From JBICHN01 sp043101845 (lineage in GTDB: Bacteria; Planctomycetota; Phycisphaerae; Phycisphaerales; UBA5793), in NCBI GenBank assembly GCA_043101845.1, contig JBICHN010000011.1, positions 1,984,001 through 2,048,000 on the forward strand: a DNA stretch of 64,000 bases, written 5' to 3'. The position numbers and the translations under genes were made by a program. Below the pieces are notes generated by a model. The model saw only the letters and a list, made by a program, of their open reading frames with translations, did no database searches and was not told the origin of the DNA. This document shows, piece after piece, positions 30,626 through 38,408 of the stretch (the stretch's first letter is position 1; every line of letters begins with the position of its first letter).

Positions 30626-30883
30626 GCGTCATCCTGTCTGAGCGCGAAGCGGGCGGTTCCGACGGCTCGGGCGCGGTGGGAAGGATAGCGATCGTGCGTT
30701 CTCGACGCTACGCGGTGATTCCCCCGAGTCCGGTTCATCGGCCGCGGCCGGCGATGCAACGGACTCCGGCGCCGGCGGTACCGGGGGCGGCGTCGGCGCG
30801 TCTAGAATCAGCTTCGTTTCGCGACGGTCGAGCGGCCGTCGAACGACTTTCTTTCGCCTTCTGTCTCGTTGAGGATGATCACC

Positions 30884-32905
30884 ATGCCCAGATCGCTCTA
30901 TCGCCCGGTGTCGCTCGCCTGCTCGGTGGCGTGGCTCGCCCTGACTTCGTCGGCCTGGTCGCAGATGCCGATGACGGAATCGAACGCCGCGGCGACCGAA
31001 GTCGATATCGCCGGCATTCTGTCCGAACTCGATCCCGATGTGCGGGTCTACATCGGCCACATCAATACACTCGCGAACCCGTTCTTCGAAGGGCGCGCCC
31101 CGGGCACGGACGGCAACCGCGCCGCCGCGGACTATCTCGAGTTCTGGTTCCGTTACTTCGAACTCGCCCCGGCTTTCCCCGGCGACCCGGCGGCGGACGC
31201 AAAGGACCCCGCGAACTGGACGAGCTACCGCCAGCCGTTCGACATGCCGAGCGGTATGGAAGCGACGCGTCAGGAACTCTCCATGAGCGCCGGCGGTGAC
31301 GCGCGGACCTTCGAATCAGGTGTCGACTTCAACGCCATGGGCATGGGCGAAGGCGACGCGACGGCTCCGCTGAGCTGGGTGGGCTACGGGCTCGAGCGCG
31401 GGCCCGGCGAGTTCGCCGCGTACGACTCCTTCGGCGACATCGATCTCACCGATCGCATCGCGGTCATTCTCCGCTTCGAGCCGAGCGACGAGGAAGGGCT
31501 CAGCCGCTGGACAGGCGGACGACGCGGCTGGTCGAACGCGGCCGGACTGCGCGACAAGATGCTCGCGACGGCGCAGCGCGGCGCCGCCGGGATCATTCTC
31601 GTGCACCCGCCGAACACGCACGACCACCGCACGAACGATCTGCTCACCGCGGACGAATCGGTCTGGGGCCGCGTTGGCGTTCCGGTCGTCCACATGACGA
31701 TTCCCGCCGCAGACGAGCTGCTCCAGCAGGCCTCCGGGAAGTCGCTCAACGAACTCAAGGCGATGGCCGATGAGCCGGACGCGAAGGCGTTCCATCTCAA
31801 CGACGACGCGAAGGTCACGATCGGCACGGATCTCGAACGCAAGGCGAATCCGACCGACAATGTCGGCGCCGTCCTCTGGGGGCGAGGCGACCTCAAGGAC
31901 GAGTGGATCATCATCGGCGGGCACTACGACCATGTCGGCTACGGCTACTTCGGCAGTCGGACCGGCGCCGCCGGAACCATTCATCCCGGCGCGGATGACA
32001 ATGCGTCCGGGACCTCGGGTGTGCTTCTCCTCGCGCAACTGCTCAGCGACGAATACGCGAATATGGATGCGTCGACCGACGCCCGATCAATCCTCTTCAT
32101 GGGTTTCTCGGCGGAGGAGTCGGGCCTGAACGGTTCGCGTCATTACACCCGCAATCCGACGCTCGATGCGGAACAGATCAACATCATGCTCAACCTCGAC
32201 ATGATCGGTCGGCTCCGCGATGACTCGCTCGAGGTGAGCGGCGTCGGCTCGGCCGAAGGCCTCGAGGAAATGCTCCACCCGATCTTCGATGAGAGCGGAC
32301 TCGACATCTTCAGCCAGCAGACCGGGCAGGGACCGAGTGATCACGCCAGCTTCTACGCCGTCGGTATTCCCGTCCTCTTCTTCTTCACCGGGCTTCACGA
32401 TGAGTACCACTCGCCGGCGGATGTCATGTCGACGATCAATCCGGTTGGCGCCGTTCGGGTCGTGCATCTCGCGAAGCAGGTCGCGCTCATGATGGCGACG
32501 AGCGCCGAGCGTCTCGTCTACCAGAAGTCCGACGGGCGGTTCAGCCGCTCCGGTCTTGTGGAGTTCATGGAGAACAAGGACGAAGCCGCGTCGACTGCGA
32601 CGGATCCAGCGCAGGCGGTGATCGGTCGGCCGAGCGTCCGCCTCGGGATTCGTCCCGCCTACCGAGAGGATGTCGATGGCGTCCTCGTCGAGGGTGTGTC
32701 CGAAGAGACCTCCGCGGCGGACGCAGGAATCAAAGCAGGGGACATTCTCATCGCCTGGAACGGCGAGAAGATCGACGGCGTCGCCGGGCTCATGGGTCAC
32801 ATTCGCACGGCCAAGCCGGGCGATGTCGTGAAGATGAGTATCGAACGCGACGGCGAGTCGATGGAAGTGCCCGTCACGCTCAAGGCGAACAGCGCGAGTC
32901 CGTGA
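30884..32905 (+). CDS. Secreted M28-family metallopeptidase with PA and PDZ domains
   Basis: I choose the ATG at 30884, preceded by GAGG, over earlier in-frame TTG and ATG codons; this gives 673 residues. A signal peptide (VSLACSVAWLALTSSAWSQ) directs export. A protease-associated region (about 100-290) precedes the catalytic domain, whose two-zinc site is visible as GGHYDHVGYG (first His and Asp), PGADDNASGTSGVL (bridging Asp), FSAEESGLNGS (catalytic and ligand Glu), NLDMIGRL (Asp) and LHDEYHSPAD (final His). The last 100 residues are a PDZ domain (GVLVEGVSEETSAADAGIKA). The domain order suggests an aminopeptidase acting outside the cytoplasm on protein fragments, with the PDZ aiding substrate binding. 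Confidence 0.9.
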   Translation: MPRSLYRPVSLACSVAWLALTSSAWSQMPMTESNAAATEVDIAGILSELDPDVRVYIGHINTLANPFFEGRAPGTDGNRAAADYLEFWFRYFELAPAFPGDPAADAKDPANWTSYRQPFDMPSGMEATRQELSMSAGGDARTFESGVDFNAMGMGEGDATAPLSWVGYGLERGPGEFAAYDSFGDIDLTDRIAVILRFEPSDEEGLSRWTGGRRGWSNAAGLRDKMLATAQRGAAGIILVHPPNTHDHRTNDLLTADESVWGRVGVPVVHMTIPAADELLQQASGKSLNELKAMADEPDAKAFHLNDDAKVTIGTDLERKANPTDNVGAVLWGRGDLKDEWIIIGGHYDHVGYGYFGSRTGAAGTIHPGADDNASGTSGVLLLAQLLSDEYANMDASTDARSILFMGFSAEESGLNGSRHYTRNPTLDAEQINIMLNLDMIGRLRDDSLEVSGVGSAEGLEEMLHPIFDESGLDIFSQQTGQGPSDHASFYAVGIPVLFFFTGLHDEYHSPADVMSTINPVGAVRVVHLAKQVALMMATSAERLVYQKSDGRFSRSGLVEFMENKDEAASTATDPAQAVIGRPSVRLGIRPAYREDVDGVLVEGVSEETSAADAGIKAGDILIAWNGEKIDGVAGLMGHIRTAKPGDVVKMSIERDGESMEVPVTLKANSASP

Positions 32906-32935
32906 CGGCCCCCCGCTATCTTCGCTGAAATCGAA

Positions 32936-33697
32936 TCAGGCCCGCGACGATGTTCGCGGGCCTTTTTCCTGCGCTCGCGCCGGGGCCTCATCTTCGTTGA
33001 GTGGCTGACCGACCTTCGGCTCCACGCCGGCGACGAGTCGTTTCAGGTTCGAACGGTGCTTGATCACCACGAGCAAGGCGAGGGCGCCCGTGAGCGCCAT
33101 GAACGGCCACGCGGGCTGGACCGATTCGATGAGCGTCGGGCCGTCGGCGACGCCGAAATCGCGCGGCACGGAGACAATGAGAATCCAAACCGGCATGCTG
33201 ATCGCGGCGAGCATGCTCGAGAGTGAAATGAATCGTGTGAGCTTGAGCGTGAGGAGCCAGACCGCGAGGGCGCCGAGCGCGGGCCAGGTGAGATGGGGAT
33301 AGACGCCGAGCATGAAGCCGAACCCCGTCGCGACACCCTTTCCGCCGCGGAATCCGAGGAACATCGAGAACATGTGACCGAGAATCGCCGCGACTCCGAC
33401 GGCCATCCACATGAACGCGTCCGCGGCCGTGAGCGCGGTCGCCGGCTGCGCCCACCATCCGAACCAGATTCCCGTCATCGCCACCGGGACGAAGCCTTTG
33501 CCCAGATCGAGCACGAAGCAGAGCATGCCCATTCGGCGGCCGAGAAGCCGCCCGACATTCGACGCCCCGACATTCCCGGAGCCATGGAGGCGAATGTCGA
33601 CGCCACGCGCCCGACCAATGAGCAGGGCGAACGGGATTGAGCCCAGAAGATAGGCGGCGACGATCATGATCAGCCAGGGCGCGAGATGCTCGATCAT
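32936..33697 (-). CDS. plsY: Acyl-phosphate:glycerol-3-phosphate acyltransferase
   Basis: PlsY transfers the acyl chain of acyl-phosphate to glycerol 3-phosphate, the first step of phospholipid synthesis. The 253-residue membrane protein has about five hydrophobic segments and the three family motifs: LLGSIPFALLIGRARGVDIR followed by GSGNVGASNVGR, LGHMFSMFLGFRGGKGVATGFG, and a C-terminal IKHRSNLKRL. It is about 50 residues longer than many PlsY because of a charged tail (EDEAPARAQEKG). The start overlaps the stop of the upstream glycosyltransferase by four bases, so it is the last gene of the four-gene envelope operon. The tail coding region overlaps the hairpin at 32938. Confidence 0.94.
   Translation of the reverse strand: MIEHLAPWLIMIVAAYLLGSIPFALLIGRARGVDIRLHGSGNVGASNVGRLLGRRMGMLCFVLDLGKGFVPVAMTGIWFGWWAQPATALTAADAFMWMAVGVAAILGHMFSMFLGFRGGKGVATGFGFMLGVYPHLTWPALGALAVWLLTLKLTRFISLSSMLAAISMPVWILIVSVPRDFGVADGPTLIESVQPAWPFMALTGALALLVVIKHRSNLKRLVAGVEPKVGQPLNEDEAPARAQEKGPRTSSRA
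32938..32967 (+). terminator. Rho-independent terminator after the M28 peptidase gene
   Basis: AGGCCCGCG and CGCGGGCCT form the stem around an eight-base loop, followed by TTTTT. It lies about 33 bases past the peptidase stop and covers the last codons of the convergent plsY gene. The stem begins with the same AGGCCCGC as the terminator at 27573. Confidence 0.85.
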
Positions 33698-34977
33698 GCA
33701 GGAGCTCCGGCGACGGTTCTTGGTTCAGAATTGTTGGCGCCGGCCGGGTCCGACTCGTGCGCCGACCGACGATCTCTCGACTTCGACGCCTCGCGTGGGC
33801 GAACTCGGCCGCGATCGTCATCGGCTCGTGCGAACCGTTCGAGCGTTCGCTCGATGTCAGTCACGAAGCGATCAAATTCGAACTCGGACGCGTGTTCCGT
33901 GACCAGCCGGGCGATGCGTTCGTAACGATTCGCGTCGAGCAGATCACGCATGGCGCCCGCGAGCGCCTCGGCGTCGCCGGGTCGAACGATTCGCCCGAGG
34001 AGCCGTCCGTCGTCGACACGCAACTGGTCGACCGCGCCGGTCGCGTGCGTCGCGATCACGGGCCGGCCGAACGCAAGTGACTCCCACACGACGCGGCCGA
34101 GCGTCGAATGATTCGCCGGCGCGAGGCCGACATCGACGGCCGCCCAGAGTCGCGCCATCTCGTCGGTGCGACCGAGCACGCGAACCTGCCTCTCGATCGA
34201 TTGACGCATCGCTCGATCGTGCGCGGACCACTGGCCTTCGCCTGCGATCAGGACCACGAATGAATCGACTCCGGACCGTACGAGCGCGGTCACGGCTTCG
34301 AGCATTGTCGACCGCCCATGGCGGAGGCCATTCGATCCCGCCCAGAGAAAGACGGTGTCCTCGTCGCGAATCCCGAACCGCCGTCGGGTCGCGTCGCGCC
34401 AAGAATCGAGGTCGGCGCGCTCAGCCGGCGGCTCGATGGGAGAGGCGCCGCGTACGCGGACGAAGCGCTCCTCCACGCCGGGGGATACGCTCAGGTCGTC
34501 GGCCATCGTCTGACTAAGCGCGAGGAACCCACGGACCCGAGGATCGCGCCGCACGGCGCGCTCGACAAGCCGACGCTCAATGACATTGGGATGCAACTGA
34601 ATGCCGAGACGCCGGAGCCCGTCATTGAGCGCCCGGTCCTCCCGCTCGAGTCGGAGTTGTATCCACCCCTCACACGGACAGACGAGCGTGGCCGGGATCG
34701 CCGCGCAGAACGAGAGACTCACTTCGTGCGGCAGCGATCGAAGCGCCTGTTGCGCCCACCGCCGAAGCGCGATGAGTCGATGCGAATTCGGATGATCCAG
34801 TTCCGGACGCCGGCACACGACCTTGAGCCGCGGATAGAGCGTCGGGTCAATGACGCCATCGCAGAGGATGGTCACCGAGTGGCCGCGCGTGACGAGTCGG
34901 TCGCCGAGTTCGGTCACCATCGTCGACTTCGCGCCTCGAAGACGCCGGAGATGTTCGCAGGCGAGCACGATTCGCAC
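33694..34977 (-). CDS. Glycosyltransferase, GT-B fold, group 1/GT4-like
   Basis: I place the start at a GTG (34977) that has GAGGACTGATC just upstream and opens into VRIVLACEHLRRLRGAKSTMV, the usual beginning of GT-B enzymes; the frame is open 38 codons further. The result is 427 residues. The C-terminal Rossmann half shows VFLWAGSNGLRHGRSTML, VRVLGRTDEMARLWAAVDVGLAPA and VVWESLAFGRPVIATHATG, the donor-nucleotide region with its conserved Glu. The acceptor and sugar are unknown. It lies between an O-antigen ligase-type gene and plsY in one operon. The last 40 residues are low-complexity Arg/Ser/Asp. A role in lipopolysaccharide core or capsule building is likely from context. Confidence 0.8.
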   Translation of the reverse strand: MRIVLACEHLRRLRGAKSTMVTELGDRLVTRGHSVTILCDGVIDPTLYPRLKVVCRRPELDHPNSHRLIALRRWAQQALRSLPHEVSLSFCAAIPATLVCPCEGWIQLRLEREDRALNDGLRRLGIQLHPNVIERRLVERAVRRDPRVRGFLALSQTMADDLSVSPGVEERFVRVRGASPIEPPAERADLDSWRDATRRRFGIRDEDTVFLWAGSNGLRHGRSTMLEAVTALVRSGVDSFVVLIAGEGQWSAHDRAMRQSIERQVRVLGRTDEMARLWAAVDVGLAPANHSTLGRVVWESLAFGRPVIATHATGAVDQLRVDDGRLLGRIVRPGDAEALAGAMRDLLDANRYERIARLVTEHASEFEFDRFVTDIERTLERFARADDDRGRVRPREASKSRDRRSAHESDPAGANNSEPRTVAGAPA

Positions 34978-35018
34978 GATCAGTCCTCGGTACGGCGGTG
35001 AAAGTACCGTGTGACCAT

Positions 35019-36314
35019 TCAATCGGCCGGATGTGACACGGAGTCTCGAAATCGGCCGGGCAAAGTCCACAGCGTAAGAAGCATGAGACACTCGGTCCCC
35101 GTCGCCGTGAGATTATGGGCGTCGAGGACATTGGCTCCGGCGAACGCGAGAACCAGCGCCGGCATCACCGGGCCGAATGGGTCGGTTCGCCGGTCCCGCC
35201 ACGCCTGAAGTGCGAGAAGCGCCCAGAAAATGGCATAGATGACCAGGCCGATGGAACCGGTCGTCACCCAGATGTGCAGGACGCTGCTGTGCGGATGAGG
35301 AAGCACGAGAGGTCGATCCGGATCGTCGAGGGATTCTTCATCGACGAGGGCAAGCGCAGCGGGTCGGTATGACCCAATGCCGACGCCGATCGCGGGTCGC
35401 TCGCACACAAGTTCCCACGACAGTTCGATCTGACGAATCCGTCGTCCGACATCGGTGTCGTAGGAGTCTTCAACGACCGCACTCTCGATCTCAGCGGCCG
35501 CAAGATCGAGACGATGACGGATGGAGTCACCGGCGATTGCCCAACTGACCGCGGCGGCGAGCACAAGCGCTCCGATTCCGATCGGAATGCTCCAGCGCCG
35601 TCGTTCCCCACTCCGCAGCACGACGATGACCATTACCGTCGCGAGACCGACGAGGGCGGCGATCCACGGGCCGCGGCTGCCCGCAAGCGCGAGGCCGGTC
35701 ACCACGAACGGAATCGAGAGGCCTGAGATGAGACGGAGGCCTCGCCGGCCGTACGCGACACCCCCGCACGCGAGAAGAAGCGCGGTGACATGAACGATCG
35801 ATGTCGCGAACGGGTGGAGGAACCCGGGATATCGACCGGGCGTCGCCCGGTCCCATCCAAGCTCCACGAGGAATCCGACACCCAGGCGTTGCCCGAGTTG
35901 CGCCATCCCGACGGTCGCAGCGCCCACGATCAGCGCCAGAATCATTCGATCGCGCCGGTCGACCACGGGCCAGAAGCAGAACAGCAGCGGAATCTGCGTA
36001 CGGAAAATCTTGAGTTCGTCGAGTCCCTGAGTTCGATCGAGCGACCACGCCAGCGTCAACGCGTGCCAGACGAAAAGTGCGAAGAGTGACCACACGATCG
36101 GCGATCGGACGAGGGAGCGATAGCACGGGCCGGTCGCCCAGATTCGCAGGATCGCGTAGACGAAGACGACGGCCGAGAGAATCCCGGGAATCGCGACGCC
36201 GAACCCGATGGAGAAGACGAAGACGACGGCCATCGCGGCGTGGACGCGGTCACCGAGCGGATCGCGTGCTTTTGCGATCGCGCACGGATCGACTTGTATG
36301 TATTGGTCGGTCAT
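35019..36314 (-). CDS. O-antigen ligase/polymerase-family membrane protein
   Basis: The ATG at 36314 overlaps the stop of the upstream glycosyltransferase by four bases and gives 431 residues; the frame is open further upstream. About ten membrane segments are visible. The large outer loop typical of Wzy/WaaL proteins lies at about residues 265-350 (DTDVGRRIRQIELSWELVCE), followed by RPAIGVGIGSYRPAAL and HPHSSVLHIWVTTGSIGLVIY, the family's conserved His-containing region. It probably polymerises or ligates a surface glycan on the outer side of the inner membrane. Ligase and polymerase cannot be separated from sequence. It belongs to a four-gene operon with two glycosyltransferases and plsY. 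Confidence 0.82.
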   Translation of the reverse strand: MTDQYIQVDPCAIAKARDPLGDRVHAAMAVVFVFSIGFGVAIPGILSAVVFVYAILRIWATGPCYRSLVRSPIVWSLFALFVWHALTLAWSLDRTQGLDELKIFRTQIPLLFCFWPVVDRRDRMILALIVGAATVGMAQLGQRLGVGFLVELGWDRATPGRYPGFLHPFATSIVHVTALLLACGGVAYGRRGLRLISGLSIPFVVTGLALAGSRGPWIAALVGLATVMVIVVLRSGERRRWSIPIGIGALVLAAAVSWAIAGDSIRHRLDLAAAEIESAVVEDSYDTDVGRRIRQIELSWELVCERPAIGVGIGSYRPAALALVDEESLDDPDRPLVLPHPHSSVLHIWVTTGSIGLVIYAIFWALLALQAWRDRRTDPFGPVMPALVLAFAGANVLDAHNLTATGTECLMLLTLWTLPGRFRDSVSHPAD

Positions 36315-37111
36315 GACGCGCGGAAATCCTCCGGCCGCGCGTTGTCGAGATGCGTCAGTTCGAGGAGGCGCATGTGCTTGACCGTGGCGTTGACGCCGGC
36401 GCCGAACGCCGCGACCCAACCGCGCCATCCATCAAGCCAACCTGACCGGAGCACGAGTTGCTTGAGCACCGCGGCCGGCGGGGAGACCATGAGCTGGATC
36501 GCGGTCCCGCGACGGCCGAGCGCGTAATAGCTCTCCGCCGCATTGAGTCCATGCGCAATCTGCTTTGAAAGGAAGTGCCGAACATCCCGGTACGCGTCGT
36601 GCCGGAGCAACCCGTCGAGTCGGGCCGTGGGCCCTTCGACATCGAGACGGTCGTGCGGGTTGTAACCGGCCCACTTCGCTCGTTCTCGACGGACGAGCCG
36701 GGTTCGCCACTCGGGCTGCCAGGTGTGACGCAGTTCGACCTCACCGAACCAGGTGCGCCGATTCATCTCATAGCCTGCGACGGACGGGTTATTCCGCTCC
36801 ACGGCCGCTCGTACGGCGGCGCTCAACTCCGCGTCGACTGACTCGTCACTGTCGAGACTCAGCGCCCACGGACTTCGGAGCTGGTCGAGCGCATACTGCT
36901 TCTGGCGGATGTGTCCGAGCCATTCGTGCTCGAGCACCTCGGCTCCGAGGCCGCGGGCGATCTGTTTCGTGCGGTCCGTGGAGCCCGAATCGACGACGAC
37001 CACCCTCGACGCGAGATTCCGGACACTCTCGATCGTGCGACCAATCGTGTCCTCGTTATCGCGCGAGATGATGGCGACTTCGAGCTGTTCGAGGGGGCCG
37101 GCGTCTGTCAT
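36311..37111 (-). CDS. Family 2 glycosyltransferase (WaaE/KdtX-like)
   Basis: This 266-residue GT-A enzyme begins with LEVAIISRDNEDTIGRTIESV and VVVVDSGSTDRTKQIARGLG, the nucleotide-sugar binding start of GT2. LSLDSDESVDAELSAAV carries the DxD-like metal site. The rest (WQPEWRTRLVRRERAKWAG, then HFLSKQIAHGLNAA) resembles the beta-1,4-glucosyltransferase group that acts on lipopolysaccharide core. It appears to be the first gene of the operon that ends with plsY, and starts 58 bases after the fliM stop. It is cytoplasmic, with a weakly hydrophobic C-terminal region. The acceptor sugar is inferred from family resemblance only. Confidence 0.85.
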   Translation of the reverse strand: MTDAGPLEQLEVAIISRDNEDTIGRTIESVRNLASRVVVVDSGSTDRTKQIARGLGAEVLEHEWLGHIRQKQYALDQLRSPWALSLDSDESVDAELSAAVRAAVERNNPSVAGYEMNRRTWFGEVELRHTWQPEWRTRLVRRERAKWAGYNPHDRLDVEGPTARLDGLLRHDAYRDVRHFLSKQIAHGLNAAESYYALGRRGTAIQLMVSPPAAVLKQLVLRSGWLDGWRGWVAAFGAGVNATVKHMRLLELTHLDNARPEDFRAS

Positions 37112-37169
37112 GATCGTTCGATCATGGCGAGTTCATTCGCCGCGTCAACCAGATGCGGTGTTCGCCGGC

Positions 37170-38186
37170 TCAGACCCGGTCTTTTGCGGTATAGGGCCGG
37201 ATGATCTTGAGCGCCCGCGACCCGCGATGCTGGCCGATGTTCGCGATGAACTTCCGCTCGCCTTCCACGCAGAGGACCACCGGCTTGGACGCGGGCTTCT
37301 CGGTCATGATGACATCACCGGGCGCCAGATTCGTGAGTTCCTCGAGCGTGATCGTCGTCTCGGCGAGCACGCCGCTCAGGTCAAGCGGCGCCGCCGTGAG
37401 ATTCTCAATGACCCGACGGCTGAACATATCGTCGCCGCGCGCCCGCTTTGTGTTGAACCATGATTGCGCGTTGAGCTCCTGCATCATCGGCTCGATGACA
37501 TTGAACGGGATGCAGAGGTTCATCGTGCCGGCCCGGCTCGACATCTTGATCTCGAAGCCGATGACGATCGCGACCTCGTTCGGGGGCACGATCTGCACGA
37601 GTTGCGGATTCGACTCGAGCTCACCGAGTTCGAATTTCATCTCTCGAATCGAAGCCCACGCCTCCGAGAGCGCGTTCATCGCTCGATTGAGAATCACGCT
37701 GATGAGTTGCCCCTCGATCCCGGTCATCGGACGCTGCGGGATGAACAATTCCTGGTTCGTCCCCCCCATCAGGCGATCGATGATCGGATACACGATGAGC
37801 GGACTCACTTCGAGGCACATCATGCCGTCGAGTTCGTCGGGATGGATGAGACTGAAGGCGGTCGGGTTCGGGAGACTTGCGATGAACTCGGCGTAGGTCA
37901 TCTGCTCGGCGCTCGCGACGCGCACTTCGACGATCGAGCGGAGGAACCCGGTCAGCGCGGCGCCGAAGACTCGGGCGAACGCCTCGTGCAGCGTGTGCAA
38001 CGACCGCATCTGCTCTTTCGAGACGCGTTCGGGCCGCTTGAAGTCGTACGGCCGGATCTCGATCTCATCCTCTTCGCGCCGGTGACGGCTGAAGAGCTGT
38101 CCCGGCGTCGTCTCCTCGGCGATATCGCCCTGGTCGACGGCGGCGAGCAATGCATCGATATCGGATTGCTCGAGAATCTGGCTCAT
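37170..38186 (-). CDS. fliM: Flagellar motor switch protein FliM
   Basis: FliM is the C-ring protein that binds phosphorylated CheY and sets rotor direction. All parts are present in 338 residues: the N-terminal CheY-binding peptide (SQILEQSDIDALLAAV), the middle domain (about 45-240, with GTNQELFIPQRPMTGIEGQL and the conserved GG-containing loop), and the C-terminal SpoA domain (about 255-330, GVLAETTITLEELTNLAPGD). GGAAGAT precedes the ATG. No other recognised flagellar gene lies in the window apart from a MotA-like fragment at 40896. The gene sits just upstream of an envelope operon, so the flagellar set must be scattered or elsewhere. Confidence 0.96.
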   Translation of the reverse strand: MSQILEQSDIDALLAAVDQGDIAEETTPGQLFSRHRREEDEIEIRPYDFKRPERVSKEQMRSLHTLHEAFARVFGAALTGFLRSIVEVRVASAEQMTYAEFIASLPNPTAFSLIHPDELDGMMCLEVSPLIVYPIIDRLMGGTNQELFIPQRPMTGIEGQLISVILNRAMNALSEAWASIREMKFELGELESNPQLVQIVPPNEVAIVIGFEIKMSSRAGTMNLCIPFNVIEPMMQELNAQSWFNTKRARGDDMFSRRVIENLTAAPLDLSGVLAETTITLEELTNLAPGDVIMTEKPASKPVVLCVEGERKFIANIGQHRGSRALKIIRPYTAKDRV

Positions 38187-38408
38187 TCATCTTCCCGGAG
38201 TGTCGCCCACGCCCGTTTGCCCCGCCGGGGTCGAGACGGACCGGGCGCGCGGCGCCATATATCGGCTTATCGGACAACCGGACGGGGGAACTTCAGCAGG
38301 GAATCCGAGATCCGGGCGCCTCTGAACCGACGCGCCGGATGCTCCGTAGCGAGAGGCGGTTCACCTATACTCTTCCTCTGCGATTCCGCCCCGGAGGTGA
38401 TTCGTCTC

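Noticed and set aside
30626..30883. Possible glycine riboswitch ahead of gcvP
   Set aside because: The minus-strand leader lacks the conserved GGAGAG-type core and paired aptamer segments of that class. I see only GC-rich unstructured sequence.
37464..38408. Upstream extension of the dsbD-like frame
   Set aside because: It is antisense to fliM. The real start at 38409 has a strong GGAGGTGA and opens into a signal peptide.
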